NCBI GenBank assembly: GCA_013289695.1
Contig: JABCZK010000036.1
Coordinates: forward strand, 1 to 48,923
Source of the DNA: Acidobacteriota bacterium
GTDB taxonomy: Bacteria; Acidobacteriota; Terriglobia; Acidiferrales; UBA7541
Length of the DNA stretch: 48,923 nt
Reading direction: 5' to 3'
Position numbers and translations under genes: made by a program. Within the stretch, counting starts at the first letter, position 1; the number at the start of each line of letters is the position of its first letter. The notes beneath the pieces were generated by a model. It did no database searches. It was given only the letters and a program-made list of their open reading frames with translations, and was not told where the DNA came from. Positions 8,607 to 17,232 of this stretch are shown piece by piece.

Positions 8607-9515
8607 TCAAATGGTTCTGGAGAAGAGGCAGACGCCGCCCCAGGGCCGCTGCGGCTGCGTGCCGTGCGAATCAGGAAGCCACGAGATGGGCACCAGGTAA
8701 AACGGGAGGCGGTTGAGGCGCGCCGCCACACGCAGCAGGGAATTCGCTTCGACAACGGTCCAGCCGAATCTCGCAAAAAAAGCCGGGCCCTGTTCCGGAG
8801 CGAATTTGAACGGCGCGGTCTGCTTGAAGTTCGAGGTCATGCGTTTTTGCAGTGTGGCCAGCAATTTGGGCGAGACCATATCCAGAATCCAGGAACGAAA
8901 ACTGGGCTGGGCGGCGAGGTCCTGCGCAAGCAGGGCCACTTCATCGCACGTAAGATAACCGACCAGGCCTTCGGTGATGACCAGCGCTTTGCGGGACTGG
9001 CGGCCCAGGCGCGCGAAAAGTTCGCGGCGCGCAGGAACTTCGGACAGATCGAGGCGAATGCGTTCGAGCGAGCAAACTGGTTTTTCACCGCGCAAAACTT
9101 CTTCTTTGTGCGCAAGTATTTCGGGGAGATCCACTTCAATCCATTGCAGCGAGGCAGGCAAGTCCATGCGATAGGCACGCGTGTCCAGGCCGGCGGCGAG
9201 ATTGATGACCGCGTCGCCATGGTATTCGATATGCGCCTGAATCATGCGGTCGATCACATAAGTGCGCGTGACGATGGGCCAGCCGAGGCCGCTCGTGCGT
9301 CCGCCCAGCGGTTTGGATTTGGCAATCCTCGCGCCGCGCTCGCCCGCGAGGCGGCGCGCAAAAGGATCGCGGAAAAGCGCGTCGGGCCGCTCGGATTCGA
9401 CAGCGCGGTCAATGGCCACCAGACGCGCGGTGTCTGATACGTTGCGAATGAGAGACTCGTCTGATGGCGCCGAAGAGGATTCCGACGGAGGGCTGTTGCG
9501 ATCGGAGAGCGGCAT
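8607..9515 (-). CDS. Class I SAM-dependent methyltransferase, LCM/TIGR00027 type
   Basis: A 302-residue protein of the leucine carboxyl methyltransferase-like group, whose bacterial members are mostly uncharacterised O-methyltransferases. It shows the family order: DPFARRLAG (about 50-58), R-T-x-x-I-D-R (84-90), the SAM-binding NLAAGLDTRAYR (105-116), an acidic EVDLPEI (127-133) and a VITEGLVGYL motif in the middle. The substrate cannot be read from sequence. It follows a TetR-type regulator on the same strand by 110 bases, so the pair may be a small regulated unit placed between miaA and hflX. Confidence 0.88.
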   Translation of the reverse strand: MPLSDRNSPPSESSSAPSDESLIRNVSDTARLVAIDRAVESERPDALFRDPFARRLAGERGARIAKSKPLGGRTSGLGWPIVTRTYVIDRMIQAHIEYHGDAVINLAAGLDTRAYRMDLPASLQWIEVDLPEILAHKEEVLRGEKPVCSLERIRLDLSEVPARRELFARLGRQSRKALVITEGLVGYLTCDEVALLAQDLAAQPSFRSWILDMVSPKLLATLQKRMTSNFKQTAPFKFAPEQGPAFFARFGWTVVEANSLLRVAARLNRLPFYLVPISWLPDSHGTQPQRPWGGVCLFSRTI

Positions 9516-9625
9516 GCGTGGTCCTTTATACGAATCTAATGGCTAGGATTTCTGCTTTGAGCCACCACGTGGAGGGAATTGTATACCCGCTTGCCCTGAT
9601 TCGCGCCGAACTCGTGCGGGCCGTC

Positions 9626-10222
9626 TCAGCCCGCGGTCGCAGCGGCAGAACGCGCGGAAGCAGCGAGAATCAAATCGGAGAGGAATTGGCTGAGGCCGCG
9701 GCCGGAAACCTGGAACTCCAGATCGCGCGTAGCGCGGTCCAGCCAGCCGAGATACACGAGCAGCGCGAGTTCCGCCCACGATTCGGCGGCCTCTGGCGTG
9801 AAACCAATATCGCGCAAAACGCTGGAGACATGCGCCGAGCGTTTTTTCTCGATGCCGGAAATACGCGCGGCAACACGCTCGTCGCGGCGAGCCCACGCGC
9901 GCAGCGCGGCTTCCCGACGAGCGCTGGAGAGATCAGCGCAATGTTCAACGAAGCGCGCCCAGCGCGCGGCGGCGTGCGGAGTGATGACGGTGTCGTCCAG
10001 CCAGGCGATTTCGTCGCCTTCCCAGCGGTCCAGCATCTTCGCGAGCAACTCTTCGCGATCCTGAAAGTGCCAGTAGAAGCTGCCTTTGCTGACGCCAAGG
10101 TCGCGGGCTAGCAATTCGATGCGCACGGATTCAATTCCCTCGGTGGAAAGGCGCGCAAAAGCGGCGCGAATCCAATCGTCGGGCTGGAGCGGAGAAGATT
10201 TAAGCGCGGTTGCGGTAGCCAT
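9626..10222 (-). CDS. TetR/AcrR family transcriptional regulator
   Basis: A 198-residue repressor-type protein. The N-terminal DNA-binding domain has the classic helix-turn-helix LARDLGVSKGSFYWHFQDREELL (about 38-60, shown here as two adjoining motifs LARDLGVSKGSF and YWHFQDREELL). The rest is a helical ligand domain with no recognisable specificity. A strong promoter sits 25 bases upstream of its ATG, leaving almost no leader, so autoregulation by binding near the promoter is plausible. The methyltransferase downstream is the obvious candidate target. Confidence 0.92.
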   Translation of the reverse strand: MATATALKSSPLQPDDWIRAAFARLSTEGIESVRIELLARDLGVSKGSFYWHFQDREELLAKMLDRWEGDEIAWLDDTVITPHAAARWARFVEHCADLSSARREAALRAWARRDERVAARISGIEKKRSAHVSSVLRDIGFTPEAAESWAELALLVYLGWLDRATRDLEFQVSGRGLSQFLSDLILAASARSAAATAG

Positions 10223-10246
10223 GTGGTGTTGTCTGTGTGCCGCGGA

Positions 10247-10275
10247 ACGATACCGGACTGCATCGAGCGCGTCAA
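10247..10275 (-). promoter_or_regulatory. Promoter of the TetR-family gene
   Basis: TTGACG (10275-10270) and TATCGT (10252-10247) on the minus strand are separated by exactly 17 bases. The predicted start near 10240 leaves a leader under 20 bases with no Shine-Dalgarno sequence, so the transcript is close to leaderless. Confidence 0.55.
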
Positions 10276-10287
10276 GTTACGGGATTA

Positions 10288-11214
10288 TTACGATTTTACG
10301 AGCGCGAGAGCCGCGGCGGAAATTTCCGGCGCGTCGCCGAAGCCCGCAAGCCAGTGCACGCCGGATTCCTTGCGAAACCAGGTGAGCTGGCGTTTGGCGA
10401 AACGCCGCGTGGCTTGCTCAATTTGCTGCACGGCGTCTTTTTCGCTGAGCCGGCCGGCGAGATGTTGGCGCAGCTGCGAATAGCCGATGAACTGGAATGG
10501 CTTGGCGCCCGGCGCGATGCCGCTTCCGACCAGCGCGCGGACTTCTGCGAGCCATCCGGCTGCGAGCATCGCGGCAGTGCGCGCGTGAATGCGCGCGTAG
10601 AGTGCGGCGCGCGGCGGTAGCAGGCCGATTTTGATTATTTCGTAGCCTTGCAGGGCGTCGCGCCCGCTGCGATGGATTTCGCCAACTGGTTTGCCGGTGA
10701 GGAGGCGCAATTCGATCGCGCGAATTATTTTTTGAGTGTCGGCAGCGGTAATGCGCTCGGCGGCTTCAGGATCCAGTCGCGCGAGGACTCGATGCAGATG
10801 CTGGGAGCCACGCTGTTCGGCTTTCTGCCGCAAACGCGCGCGGATTTCTTCGGAACGCTGCGGAGCGTCGGCAAGTCCTTCGAGCAGCGCGCGCAGATAC
10901 AAGCCGGTTCCCGCGGTGAGGATCGGCAGCATTTGGCGGCGGCGCAGATCGCCCAGAGCTTCGAGAGCGTGGCGGCGGTAATCGCCAGCAGTGAAAATCT
11001 CAGCCGGTTCGACAATATCCACCAGATGATGCCGAATGCCGCGCTGCTCAACAGCGGGAACTTTCGCCGTGCCGATATCGAAGTGGCGATAGACCTGCGT
11101 GGAATCGCAAACCAGAATTTCGCCGCCGAGTTTTTCGGCGAGCTGGATGCCTAGCGCGGATTTGCCGGAAGCGGTGGGGCCGAGTGCGACGACGAGCCGC
11201 GGCAGTGCGCTCAT
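10288..11214 (-). CDS. miaA: tRNA dimethylallyltransferase MiaA
   Basis: A 308-residue enzyme that transfers a dimethylallyl group to N6 of A37 in tRNAs reading UNN codons. Visible signatures: P-loop GPTASGKS (12-19), the substrate-binding CDSTQVYRHFDIGTAK segment, HHLVDI, and GTGLYLRALLEGL. Length is normal. Its ATG overlaps the TGA of a possible 31-residue peptide gene upstream (ATGA). Confidence 0.97.
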   Translation of the reverse strand: MSALPRLVVALGPTASGKSALGIQLAEKLGGEILVCDSTQVYRHFDIGTAKVPAVEQRGIRHHLVDIVEPAEIFTAGDYRRHALEALGDLRRRQMLPILTAGTGLYLRALLEGLADAPQRSEEIRARLRQKAEQRGSQHLHRVLARLDPEAAERITAADTQKIIRAIELRLLTGKPVGEIHRSGRDALQGYEIIKIGLLPPRAALYARIHARTAAMLAAGWLAEVRALVGSGIAPGAKPFQFIGYSQLRQHLAGRLSEKDAVQQIEQATRRFAKRQLTWFRKESGVHWLAGFGDAPEISAAALALVKS

Positions 11215-11306
11215 TCGGAGAATTTCCAGTAGCGCAGCAGGAGGGCGAGTAACGCCAGCGCGGCCAGGAGGAGGGCGCCGATTACCGGGGTGCGATTGAG
11301 TTTCAT
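11211..11306 (-). CDS. Possible 31-residue single-span membrane peptide
   Basis: An ATG at 11306 opens a 31-codon frame whose TGA overlaps the miaA ATG (ATGA, 11214-11211). The product begins MKLNRTPVIG, runs through an unbroken Leu/Ala stretch of about 16 residues, and ends RYWKFSE: one membrane helix with a basic cytoplasm-like flank. The Shine-Dalgarno region is weak. The coupling geometry and clean hydrophobic profile favour a real gene, but Leu/Ala runs arise easily in GC-rich DNA. Confidence 0.35.
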   Translation of the reverse strand: MKLNRTPVIGALLLAALALLALLLRYWKFSE

Positions 11307-11483
11307 GAGGTTGCCGATGGATACGTTATCACCGTGGGGCGCAGCAAATGAAGATGACTTGTGGAGGTTCGCATCCGAAGCGAAGACAGAACCGCGCCTA
11401 CGGCGGGCAACGAGCGCTTCCGCGCGGATCGCCGCACTGGCGTTGGCAGGGGCGGGTTCCGCGGCCGCGGTTGCGTGGACGAT

Positions 11484-11508
11484 GGGCGGCTCGCGAACCG
11501 CCCCTACG
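11484..11508. repeat. REP-like palindrome (GCGGTTCGCGAACCGC family), copy 2
   Basis: GGGCGGCTCGCGAACCGCCC is palindromic with one mismatched pair and ends CCCTAC like the copy at 6900. It lies between miaA and the TonB-like gene, where the DNA also contains further CGCCTACGGCGG blocks. Confidence 0.5.
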
Positions 11509-11534
11509 GATGCGTGGAAGGCGGGCGGCGCGCG

Positions 11535-12926
11535 CTACTGCGTCGCGCCGTCGGGTCGAATGTTGTAGTAGAAGCCGATGCGCAAATCGATGAACGGACC
11601 TTTGAATTGCGGCGGAAGAGGCTCGAAAGGACTGGTAGCGCGGATCGCGGAAGCGGCGGCGGTGTCGAGCGGCTCTTTGCCTGAAGTCCGATCCAGGCTG
11701 AGGCTTTCGCCGGGAAAACTTCCATCGCGATTGATGCGGAAAGAAATCGCGACGATACCCTTGTCACCCAAATAAAAAGATTCCGGCATCACGGTGAGCC
11801 AATTTTGTTTCAACTTGGCGAGAAGCCGATTGATATAACTATTAAAATCTACGCCTTCGGTGGGAGTAAGGATGGTGACGTTTCCGGTCTGGCCTTGCGC
11901 GCCGCCCCCCCCGCGACCTCCGCGGCCGCCACCACCACTCACGATTCCGCTGTCCGAACTGTACGTCCCGCCGCTCGGGGCATGCTTGACGGCATCCTGC
12001 AAATCTTGCTGCAGCGCTTTACCGGGTGACGCGTCATGTAGCCCAAGATCCAAGTGGCTCGGCGGCCCCTTCGGAAGCACCGGCAACAATCTCGAAGTAG
12101 AGTCGGGCGGCGGCGGCGCCGTCGCAGTATTCGGAGTCGGACTGGTGTTCACTTTCGCCGTGGGCGCCGCGGGCAAATCCAGCCGCGGGCGCTCCGAAGC
12201 CACCGGAGGGGCTTCGATGCGATGTTCTTCCGGCCGCGGAGGCGCAACTTTGGCCAAAGTTTTCGGGGTAATCTTCACCACAGGGCCGGGAGGAGGCGAA
12301 GGACGCCGCGAAACCGCGCCCTCATCCGGCGGCAAATACACCACGCCGAGTTCCTTGCTGGCGAGTTCGATCTCATCGCGCGTGGGCACGTGGGTTGGAA
12401 ATATTTTCGGCAGGAAGATCAGGAAGATGATGAACGCGATGTGCGCGGCGACGGAAATCACGCGCGTGATGGCGTCCCATTTGGCGTCTCTGCGATCTTC
12501 AGGCTCGACGAGAAGATTGGCTTCGCCGGTATTGAAAATATCTGGCGAGACAATTTCGCGCAGCTGCGCCGTCATTTGCGGCGGCTGATCGAATTTGTCG
12601 ATCTCGCGCTGCTCGGGCGGCTCCACATACGCGGGAACCACCACACGCTGGTCGAGGATCGCGAGCGGCGCATATTCCGATGGCGGCAGGAATTGTTGGA
12701 ACGGCTTCACGCCCAGGCCGCGCGGCACCAGGCTGCGCTCGATCAGCACATCCAGCGGAAGATGTTCGGGGATGCTGGTCTTGCCGGTGAGCGGCGGCGC
12801 GTCGGATAAATCCGAAGGGACGACCGTGCGATCGTCCATATACGTCGTCAACCGGCGCGGCGGCTTCTTGTCACCGTTGTCGGTGAACGGGCGCACATCG
12901 GTGGGAACGAGGGTTCGCGGAATCAT
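11535..12926 (-). CDS. TonB-family energy-transducer-like protein
   Basis: A 463-residue protein. A long N-terminal cytoplasmic part (1-150), unusual for TonB, precedes one membrane helix (about 155-177), a Pro-rich periplasmic linker (190-290) with a Gly/Arg-rich patch (near 330-345), and a C-terminal TonB-like beta domain (about 360-455) carrying YINRLLAKLKQNW and VAISFRINRDGSF. Such proteins couple inner-membrane energy to outer-membrane receptors. No ExbB/ExbD is in the window. Its ATG overlaps the stop of the Gfo/Idh gene (ATGA), tying it to the lipid A operon. Confidence 0.85.
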   Translation of the reverse strand: MIPRTLVPTDVRPFTDNGDKKPPRRLTTYMDDRTVVPSDLSDAPPLTGKTSIPEHLPLDVLIERSLVPRGLGVKPFQQFLPPSEYAPLAILDQRVVVPAYVEPPEQREIDKFDQPPQMTAQLREIVSPDIFNTGEANLLVEPEDRRDAKWDAITRVISVAAHIAFIIFLIFLPKIFPTHVPTRDEIELASKELGVVYLPPDEGAVSRRPSPPPGPVVKITPKTLAKVAPPRPEEHRIEAPPVASERPRLDLPAAPTAKVNTSPTPNTATAPPPPDSTSRLLPVLPKGPPSHLDLGLHDASPGKALQQDLQDAVKHAPSGGTYSSDSGIVSGGGGRGGRGGGGAQGQTGNVTILTPTEGVDFNSYINRLLAKLKQNWLTVMPESFYLGDKGIVAISFRINRDGSFPGESLSLDRTSGKEPLDTAAASAIRATSPFEPLPPQFKGPFIDLRIGFYYNIRPDGATQ

Positions 12927-13906
12927 CTATTGTCCTGGGAGACGACGGCATCCAGTTGGACGCGGCGCCCGTGTTCCTGGATGCCCGCCATCACGCGGTC
13001 GGCCAGCTCCAGCGCGGCGCGTCCGGCGGCGCCATCCACGCGCGGCGGGCGGCGATTGCGCACCGAGCGCGAGAACGCGCCCAGTTCGGCGCGCAGCGGC
13101 TCTTCCGGAGACGTCGGAATCTTTTCGAAATTAATCTGCGGCTGCGGCGAACCGGGCTCCACACGCACGCGCAGCAAATCCTGCCGCGTGAAATCCAGCG
13201 AAAAATATTCGTGCGCTTGGAAAAAACGCATCTTGCGCACGCGTTCGGTAGACACGCGGCTGGCGGTGACGTTCGCAACCGTGCCGGTCGAGAATTCGAT
13301 GCGCGCCTGCGCAATATCTACTTTGTCGGTGATCACGGGGATGCCCACGGCTTTCAAGTCCACCACGGGAGCGCCGACCAGAGCCAGAAGAATGTCGAGG
13401 TCATGGATCATCACGTCATACACTACGTCAATATCCAGACTGCGCGGCGTGAAAACGCCCAGGCGGTGTACTTCGAAGAACATCGGCTTGGAGACGATTT
13501 TCAGTGCCGCGGTGACGGCGGGATTGAAGCGCTCCAGGTGGCCAATCTGCAGGATGCGATTGTTGCGCTGCGCGGAAGCGATCAAGCCGTCCGCTTCACC
13601 GAGCGATGACGCCATCGGTTTTTCCACCAGCACGTCCATGCCCCAATCCAGCAAGCGGCAACCGACGCGCGAATGATCCTTGGTGGGCACGGCCAGGCTC
13701 ACCGCGTCAATTTTTTCCAGCGGCAGCGATTCGAAATCACGGATTACGCGGGTTTTGAATTCCGCCGCGACTTGCGCGGCGCGTGCGGCGTTGGTGTCCA
13801 CCACGCCCACCAATTCCACACCTTCCATTTCCGACCACACCCGCACGTGGTTGCGCCCGAAATCTCCGACGCCGACTACCGCAACGCGTATGGGTTTTTC
13901 AGTCAC
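12923..13906 (-). CDS. Gfo/Idh/MocA-family oxidoreductase (possible GnnA)
   Basis: A 327-residue NAD(P)-dependent sugar oxidoreductase. The Rossmann motif GVGDFG is at 12-17 and the family's EKPMA catalytic-lysine motif is near residue 95. The start is GTG 13906, overlapping the lpxI stop (GTGA). Placement between lpxI and the TonB-like gene in a lipid A operon suggests a role in the sugar nucleotide used by LpxA. In Acidithiobacillus a Gfo/Idh enzyme, GnnA, encoded next to lpxA oxidises UDP-GlcNAc at C3 so that GnnB can aminate it. No GnnB-type aminotransferase is adjacent here, so the GnnA role is an inference. Confidence 0.9.
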   Translation of the reverse strand: MTEKPIRVAVVGVGDFGRNHVRVWSEMEGVELVGVVDTNAARAAQVAAEFKTRVIRDFESLPLEKIDAVSLAVPTKDHSRVGCRLLDWGMDVLVEKPMASSLGEADGLIASAQRNNRILQIGHLERFNPAVTAALKIVSKPMFFEVHRLGVFTPRSLDIDVVYDVMIHDLDILLALVGAPVVDLKAVGIPVITDKVDIAQARIEFSTGTVANVTASRVSTERVRKMRFFQAHEYFSLDFTRQDLLRVRVEPGSPQPQINFEKIPTSPEEPLRAELGAFSRSVRNRRPPRVDGAAGRAALELADRVMAGIQEHGRRVQLDAVVSQDNR

Positions 13907-14817
13907 GATTTCCTTTTGGCCGCTGATTTCTGCGCCTCGTCGCCGCTGGCAATGCGTTCCGGCGCGAAGGCTTCGATCGCGATGCCGGCTTCGTTTGCGG
14001 CGCGAATCATCGCTTCGCGATCAAATAGCAAAGTTCGCCCCGCATCAATCGCCAGCGCCGTCGCGTTCGACCTCTGCATTGCCGCAATGGTCTTCAGGCC
14101 CACTACCGGAACATCGAAACGCATATCCTGGCCCGGCTTGCTGACCTTCACCACGACCAGCCGCTGTCCGCCGGCGATGCGCGCCGCGCGTTCAAGCGTT
14201 TCGTCGGTGCCTTCCATCGCTTCGATGGCGACGCAGGCGCGGTCCCGTACCACCACCATCTGCCCCAGGTCCAAACCCGCGATCTGCGTCGCGACGCCGC
14301 GGCCGTAGGCGATGTCCGCGGCTTCGGATTCATCCGGCGCGCGGCGAGTGAGCACGCCCGCCGCGGGCAGCAGCGGCCCAAGAAATTCCGTGGAATTGAC
14401 AAGCTTGATGCCTTCATCTTCCAATACGCGCGCCACCGCGCCAATCAGCGAGTCGGTATTTTTCGACGGCAGCGAAAATAGCAATTTCGCGAGACGCCAA
14501 TCCGGGCGAATCGCACTGAAAATTTTGTTGTGCTTTACTTGCCCAGCCATCACCGCGCGCTTTACGCCTTCTTCGTGCAGCAACTCAATCGCGCGGCTCA
14601 GTTCCCCCAGACTCACCCAGTGCAGGCGTTTCGCCACGCGCTCGAGCGCCGGCGAAGCTTCTTCTTTAATCGCGATCACCGCCATTTCGATGCCGCGGCT
14701 GCGCGCGCCCTCCAGCACCAGAAACGGAAAATCACCGTTCCCGGCGATCAATCCCCAATTTGCGGAATTCGCAGGAATTGCGTCTGCCGAATTCTTGTCC
14801 GTGGCTGGCAAAGTCAT
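13903..14817 (-). CDS. lpxI: UDP-2,3-diacylglucosamine diphosphatase LpxI
   Basis: A 304-residue enzyme of the DUF1009/LpxI family. It cleaves UDP-2,3-diacyl-GlcN to lipid X plus UMP, replacing LpxH in many non-enteric Gram-negatives. Signatures include GLIAGNGDFPFLVLEGAR (22-39), KRAVMAGQV with the pre-cleavage loop, and the C-terminal DMRFDVPVVGLKTI and AIDAGRTLL segments. It lies immediately after lpxA, as in Caulobacter-type operons. Confidence 0.95.
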   Translation of the reverse strand: MTLPATDKNSADAIPANSANWGLIAGNGDFPFLVLEGARSRGIEMAVIAIKEEASPALERVAKRLHWVSLGELSRAIELLHEEGVKRAVMAGQVKHNKIFSAIRPDWRLAKLLFSLPSKNTDSLIGAVARVLEDEGIKLVNSTEFLGPLLPAAGVLTRRAPDESEAADIAYGRGVATQIAGLDLGQMVVVRDRACVAIEAMEGTDETLERAARIAGGQRLVVVKVSKPGQDMRFDVPVVGLKTIAAMQRSNATALAIDAGRTLLFDREAMIRAANEAGIAIEAFAPERIASGDEAQKSAAKRKS

Positions 14818-14818
14818 G

Positions 14819-15604
14819 CTATTTCGTCAGACCTCGGTCGGAGGAGGCCGACTCGATGAATTGCACTAAAGTTAAGACGTCCTGCGAGTCGGCCAGGGTT
14901 CCACGCATCTTTTCCAGAGCTTGCGAAGTGTTCAACTTCGAGCGCAGCAGCAGGCGGTAGGCCTTTTCAATCGCCGCAATGCGCTCGGAGGAAAATCCCT
15001 GGCGCTCCAGGCCCACGCGATTCACGCCAAAACAACGCGTGCCGCGCGGCGCCACAATTTTTGAAAATGGCGGCACGTCCTGAGTGATCACCGTGTGCGC
15101 GGCGATGTATGCATGCTTGCCGATGCGGCAGAACTGATGCACCGGGCAGAACGCGCCCACCTGCGCGTAGTCTTCGATGGTCACATGCCCCGCCAGGGTC
15201 GCGCCATTCACCAGAATATTGAAATCACCGAGCTGGCTGTCGTGCCCCACGTGCGCGTAGGACATGACGAGGTTGTTGCTGCCCACGCGCGTCGCGCCGC
15301 CTCCCTTCACCGTGCCGCGATTCACTGTGGAAAATTCGCGGAATTCATTGTGGTCGCCCACCGCGATGGAAACACGCTCGCCTTTGTAAGTGAGATCCTG
15401 CGGATCGCCGCCGACCACCGCGAACGGATAGAGGTGATTCGCGCGACCCAAGCGCGCCGGGCCTTGCACGACGGCGTGATGATCCAGGATGCAGCCTTCG
15501 CCCAATACGACTTCGTCGCCCACGACAGCAAAGGCTCCGATTTTTGCGTCCTTGCCGATTTTCGCGCTGGTCGCAACGACAGCGCGCGGATCAATCTCAC
15601 TCAT
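14819..15604 (-). CDS. lpxA: Acyl-ACP:UDP-N-acetylglucosamine O-acyltransferase LpxA
   Basis: A 261-residue trimeric left-handed beta-helix enzyme for the first step of lipid A synthesis. Hexapeptide repeats fill the N-terminal 190 residues. SYAHVGHD puts the catalytic histidine at H121, and ATLAGHV, VHQFCRIG and GVNRVGLERQGF match the family. Its ATG directly follows the fabZ TAG, the common fabZ-lpxA coupling. If the nearby oxidoreductase is GnnA, this LpxA may use the 3-amino sugar nucleotide; that cannot be judged by eye. Confidence 0.96.
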   Translation of the reverse strand: MSEIDPRAVVATSAKIGKDAKIGAFAVVGDEVVLGEGCILDHHAVVQGPARLGRANHLYPFAVVGGDPQDLTYKGERVSIAVGDHNEFREFSTVNRGTVKGGGATRVGSNNLVMSYAHVGHDSQLGDFNILVNGATLAGHVTIEDYAQVGAFCPVHQFCRIGKHAYIAAHTVITQDVPPFSKIVAPRGTRCFGVNRVGLERQGFSSERIAAIEKAYRLLLRSKLNTSQALEKMRGTLADSQDVLTLVQFIESASSDRGLTK

Positions 15605-16099
15605 CTACTTCTTCACCGGAGCATGCACGACGGAATTTGTGGAGCGTTCAGGCGTGCCATCGGCCTTGATGTCCACCATCGCGCACATCAGAGTGGCTTC
15701 GACGGCGAGCTCACCGTTCACGCGCGCCCAGGCGGCGATCTTACAAAATGGCCCTTTAAAGCTGAGGACGTTGGCTTCCACTCGCAGTTGATCGCCAGGT
15801 ATCACCGGGCGACGGAAGCGCGCGTAGTCAATTCCAGCCATGTAGAGCAGCTTGTTGTCGCGATCTTTAATATCCAGCAGCAACAGCAGCCCGCCGATTT
15901 GCGCCATGGATTCGATGATCAGCACACCCGGCATCACTGGCTTGCCCGGAAAATGCCCCTGAAAAAAATATTCGTTGATGGTGACGTTCTTTATTCCCAC
16001 AATCCGCTTCTTGGGTTCCATTTCTTCAATGGCGTCCACCAAAAGGAACGGGTAGCGGTGCGGCAGGATCTTCTGGATCCCTATGCTATCGAGGAGCAT
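15605..16099 (-). CDS. fabZ: 3-hydroxyacyl-ACP dehydratase FabZ
   Basis: A 164-residue hot-dog-fold dehydratase of fatty acid synthesis. HRYPFLLVDAI (14-24) and the active-site segment FFQGHFPGKPVMPGVLIIES carry the catalytic H49 and E63. It is slightly longer than usual, with a polar C-terminal tail. It is the first gene of the operon; fabZ and lpxA compete for hydroxyacyl-ACP. Confidence 0.96.
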   Translation of the reverse strand: MLLDSIGIQKILPHRYPFLLVDAIEEMEPKKRIVGIKNVTINEYFFQGHFPGKPVMPGVLIIESMAQIGGLLLLLDIKDRDNKLLYMAGIDYARFRRPVIPGDQLRVEANVLSFKGPFCKIAAWARVNGELAVEATLMCAMVDIKADGTPERSTNSVVHAPVKK

Positions 16100-16512
16100 C
16101 GTGTATTAGCCTCTGCCTGCAAGTTGATAGTGTAAAGATTGCGTATTGAACGCCGATTGAGCGCCTATTCGTCGCCGGGTGAGCGCTCGTCGAGCTGAGC
16201 CCGTTGCTGCTGGATCTTGCTTGCGCCACGCGCCGGTGAATCCCACCGTTACTTCAAGAGGCGGGTTTCAGCGGCACACTATTTTCGCGACTGCACAATC
16301 GAACAATTCTATACGAAACGCAGGCGGGTGGGAATCGGCGATGCCGTCGGTGGTGGTTCGACTTCCGATGAATGCGATAACCATGGACTGGGGGATTAAT
16401 GCTGAGGAGCGCGCTTGGAAAGCAGTTATGTGATATCTAGGTTGTCAGAGGTCAGGGGCCTATAAGTTGCGAACAGGCGGCAGTACGTTCATGGATGCGT
16501 CAGGCATACCGG
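16100..16512. other. Intergenic region upstream of fabZ
   Basis: I see no supported gene. The open frame 16179-16433 has no ribosome site and no recognisable protein pattern. Composition is less GC-rich than around it. It should contain the fabZ operon promoter, but I find no convincing -35/-10 pair. Confidence 0.5.
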
Positions 16513-17127
16513 ATGACGACACAAGAATTTTTTAATTGGATAAACTTGCCGTCCAAAGCGATGGCGGTCTCGCTTTGGGATAGCCTGCACGACGCTCAAA
16601 TCGTCTCGATCCGATCAGTTCTCATCGAGCGGACTATGGCTATGTCTTGCGACATCGAACATCTTCGCTCGTTCTGCGGATTTGGCGAAGGATTCCAATT
16701 CTTCCTTCGCCTAAGCGGCGTGCAGTCAGCATGAGTACTCCGCTATGCGATCTGGCCGGGGGACTTCTCAGTTCCAGCTGGACTTTCGCGCGAGGAAGAA
16801 GATCAAATGATCAAGGAGTACCAGGCGAAGTGGCGTGAGGAGTCCGCTTCGTGGGTCGAGTTTGAGTTTCGAGTAACTCGCAAAAACGAGCAGGTACTTG
16901 ATGTCGCTGACGCGGCAATCGCTATTTCGCAAAGTGGCATAGTGGCTCTCAAGTTCTGCGCATATCTCAATTACGCCGCCTACCATGAACTCTTTGTGCG
17001 CGCCGAGTCGCTCAAAATTTTTGGCGGTGATGGAAAACAGCTCGAGCTTACCGAATTCCTGAGCTTAGGCGAAACTTACTGGGAAGCGTTCAGCCGACGT
17101 GCCTGGCGTCCGCCAGCGTTAACGTGA
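16513..17127 (+). pseudogene. Unnamed hypothetical gene interrupted by in-frame TGA
   Basis: Two open stretches, 16513-16731 and 16735-17127, are in the same frame and separated only by TGA 16732-16734. Joined, they give about 204 residues with continuous protein-like sequence: WDSLHDAQIVSIRS near the start, then FFLRLSGVQSA, the stop, VLRYAIWPGDFSVPAGLS, a charged helix ending AKWREES, and a C-terminal GETYWEAFSRR. I recall similar uncharacterised proteins reading GVQS-x-RVLRY without a break, so CGA to TGA is the simplest explanation. It could be a pseudogene, a sequencing error or, least likely, readthrough. Function unknown. Composition is less GC-rich than its neighbours, consistent with acquisition. 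Confidence 0.65.
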
Positions 17128-17232
17128 GCTGACTCAGCACCTGCAACCGGCTGGCGGCGTTGCCAACATGGCGCGGGCAAAACGCAGAGGGACTCCGATT
17201 TGAATTCGACGAAGATTTCAGGAATCAGGCCG

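Noticed and set aside
7506..9437. 643-codon open frame on the plus strand
   Set aside because: It lies opposite hflX and the methyltransferase, both of which have full family motifs. The frame is an artefact of GC-rich codon use and its translation has no protein-like pattern.
12054..12809. 251-codon Arg-rich frame opposite the TonB-like gene
   Set aside because: It is explained by the Pro/Gly-rich sense codons of the TonB-like protein.
16732..16734. TGA as a selenocysteine codon
   Set aside because: The position has no redox motif, and the surroundings suggest a lost Arg codon. A nonsense mutation or sequence error is simpler.
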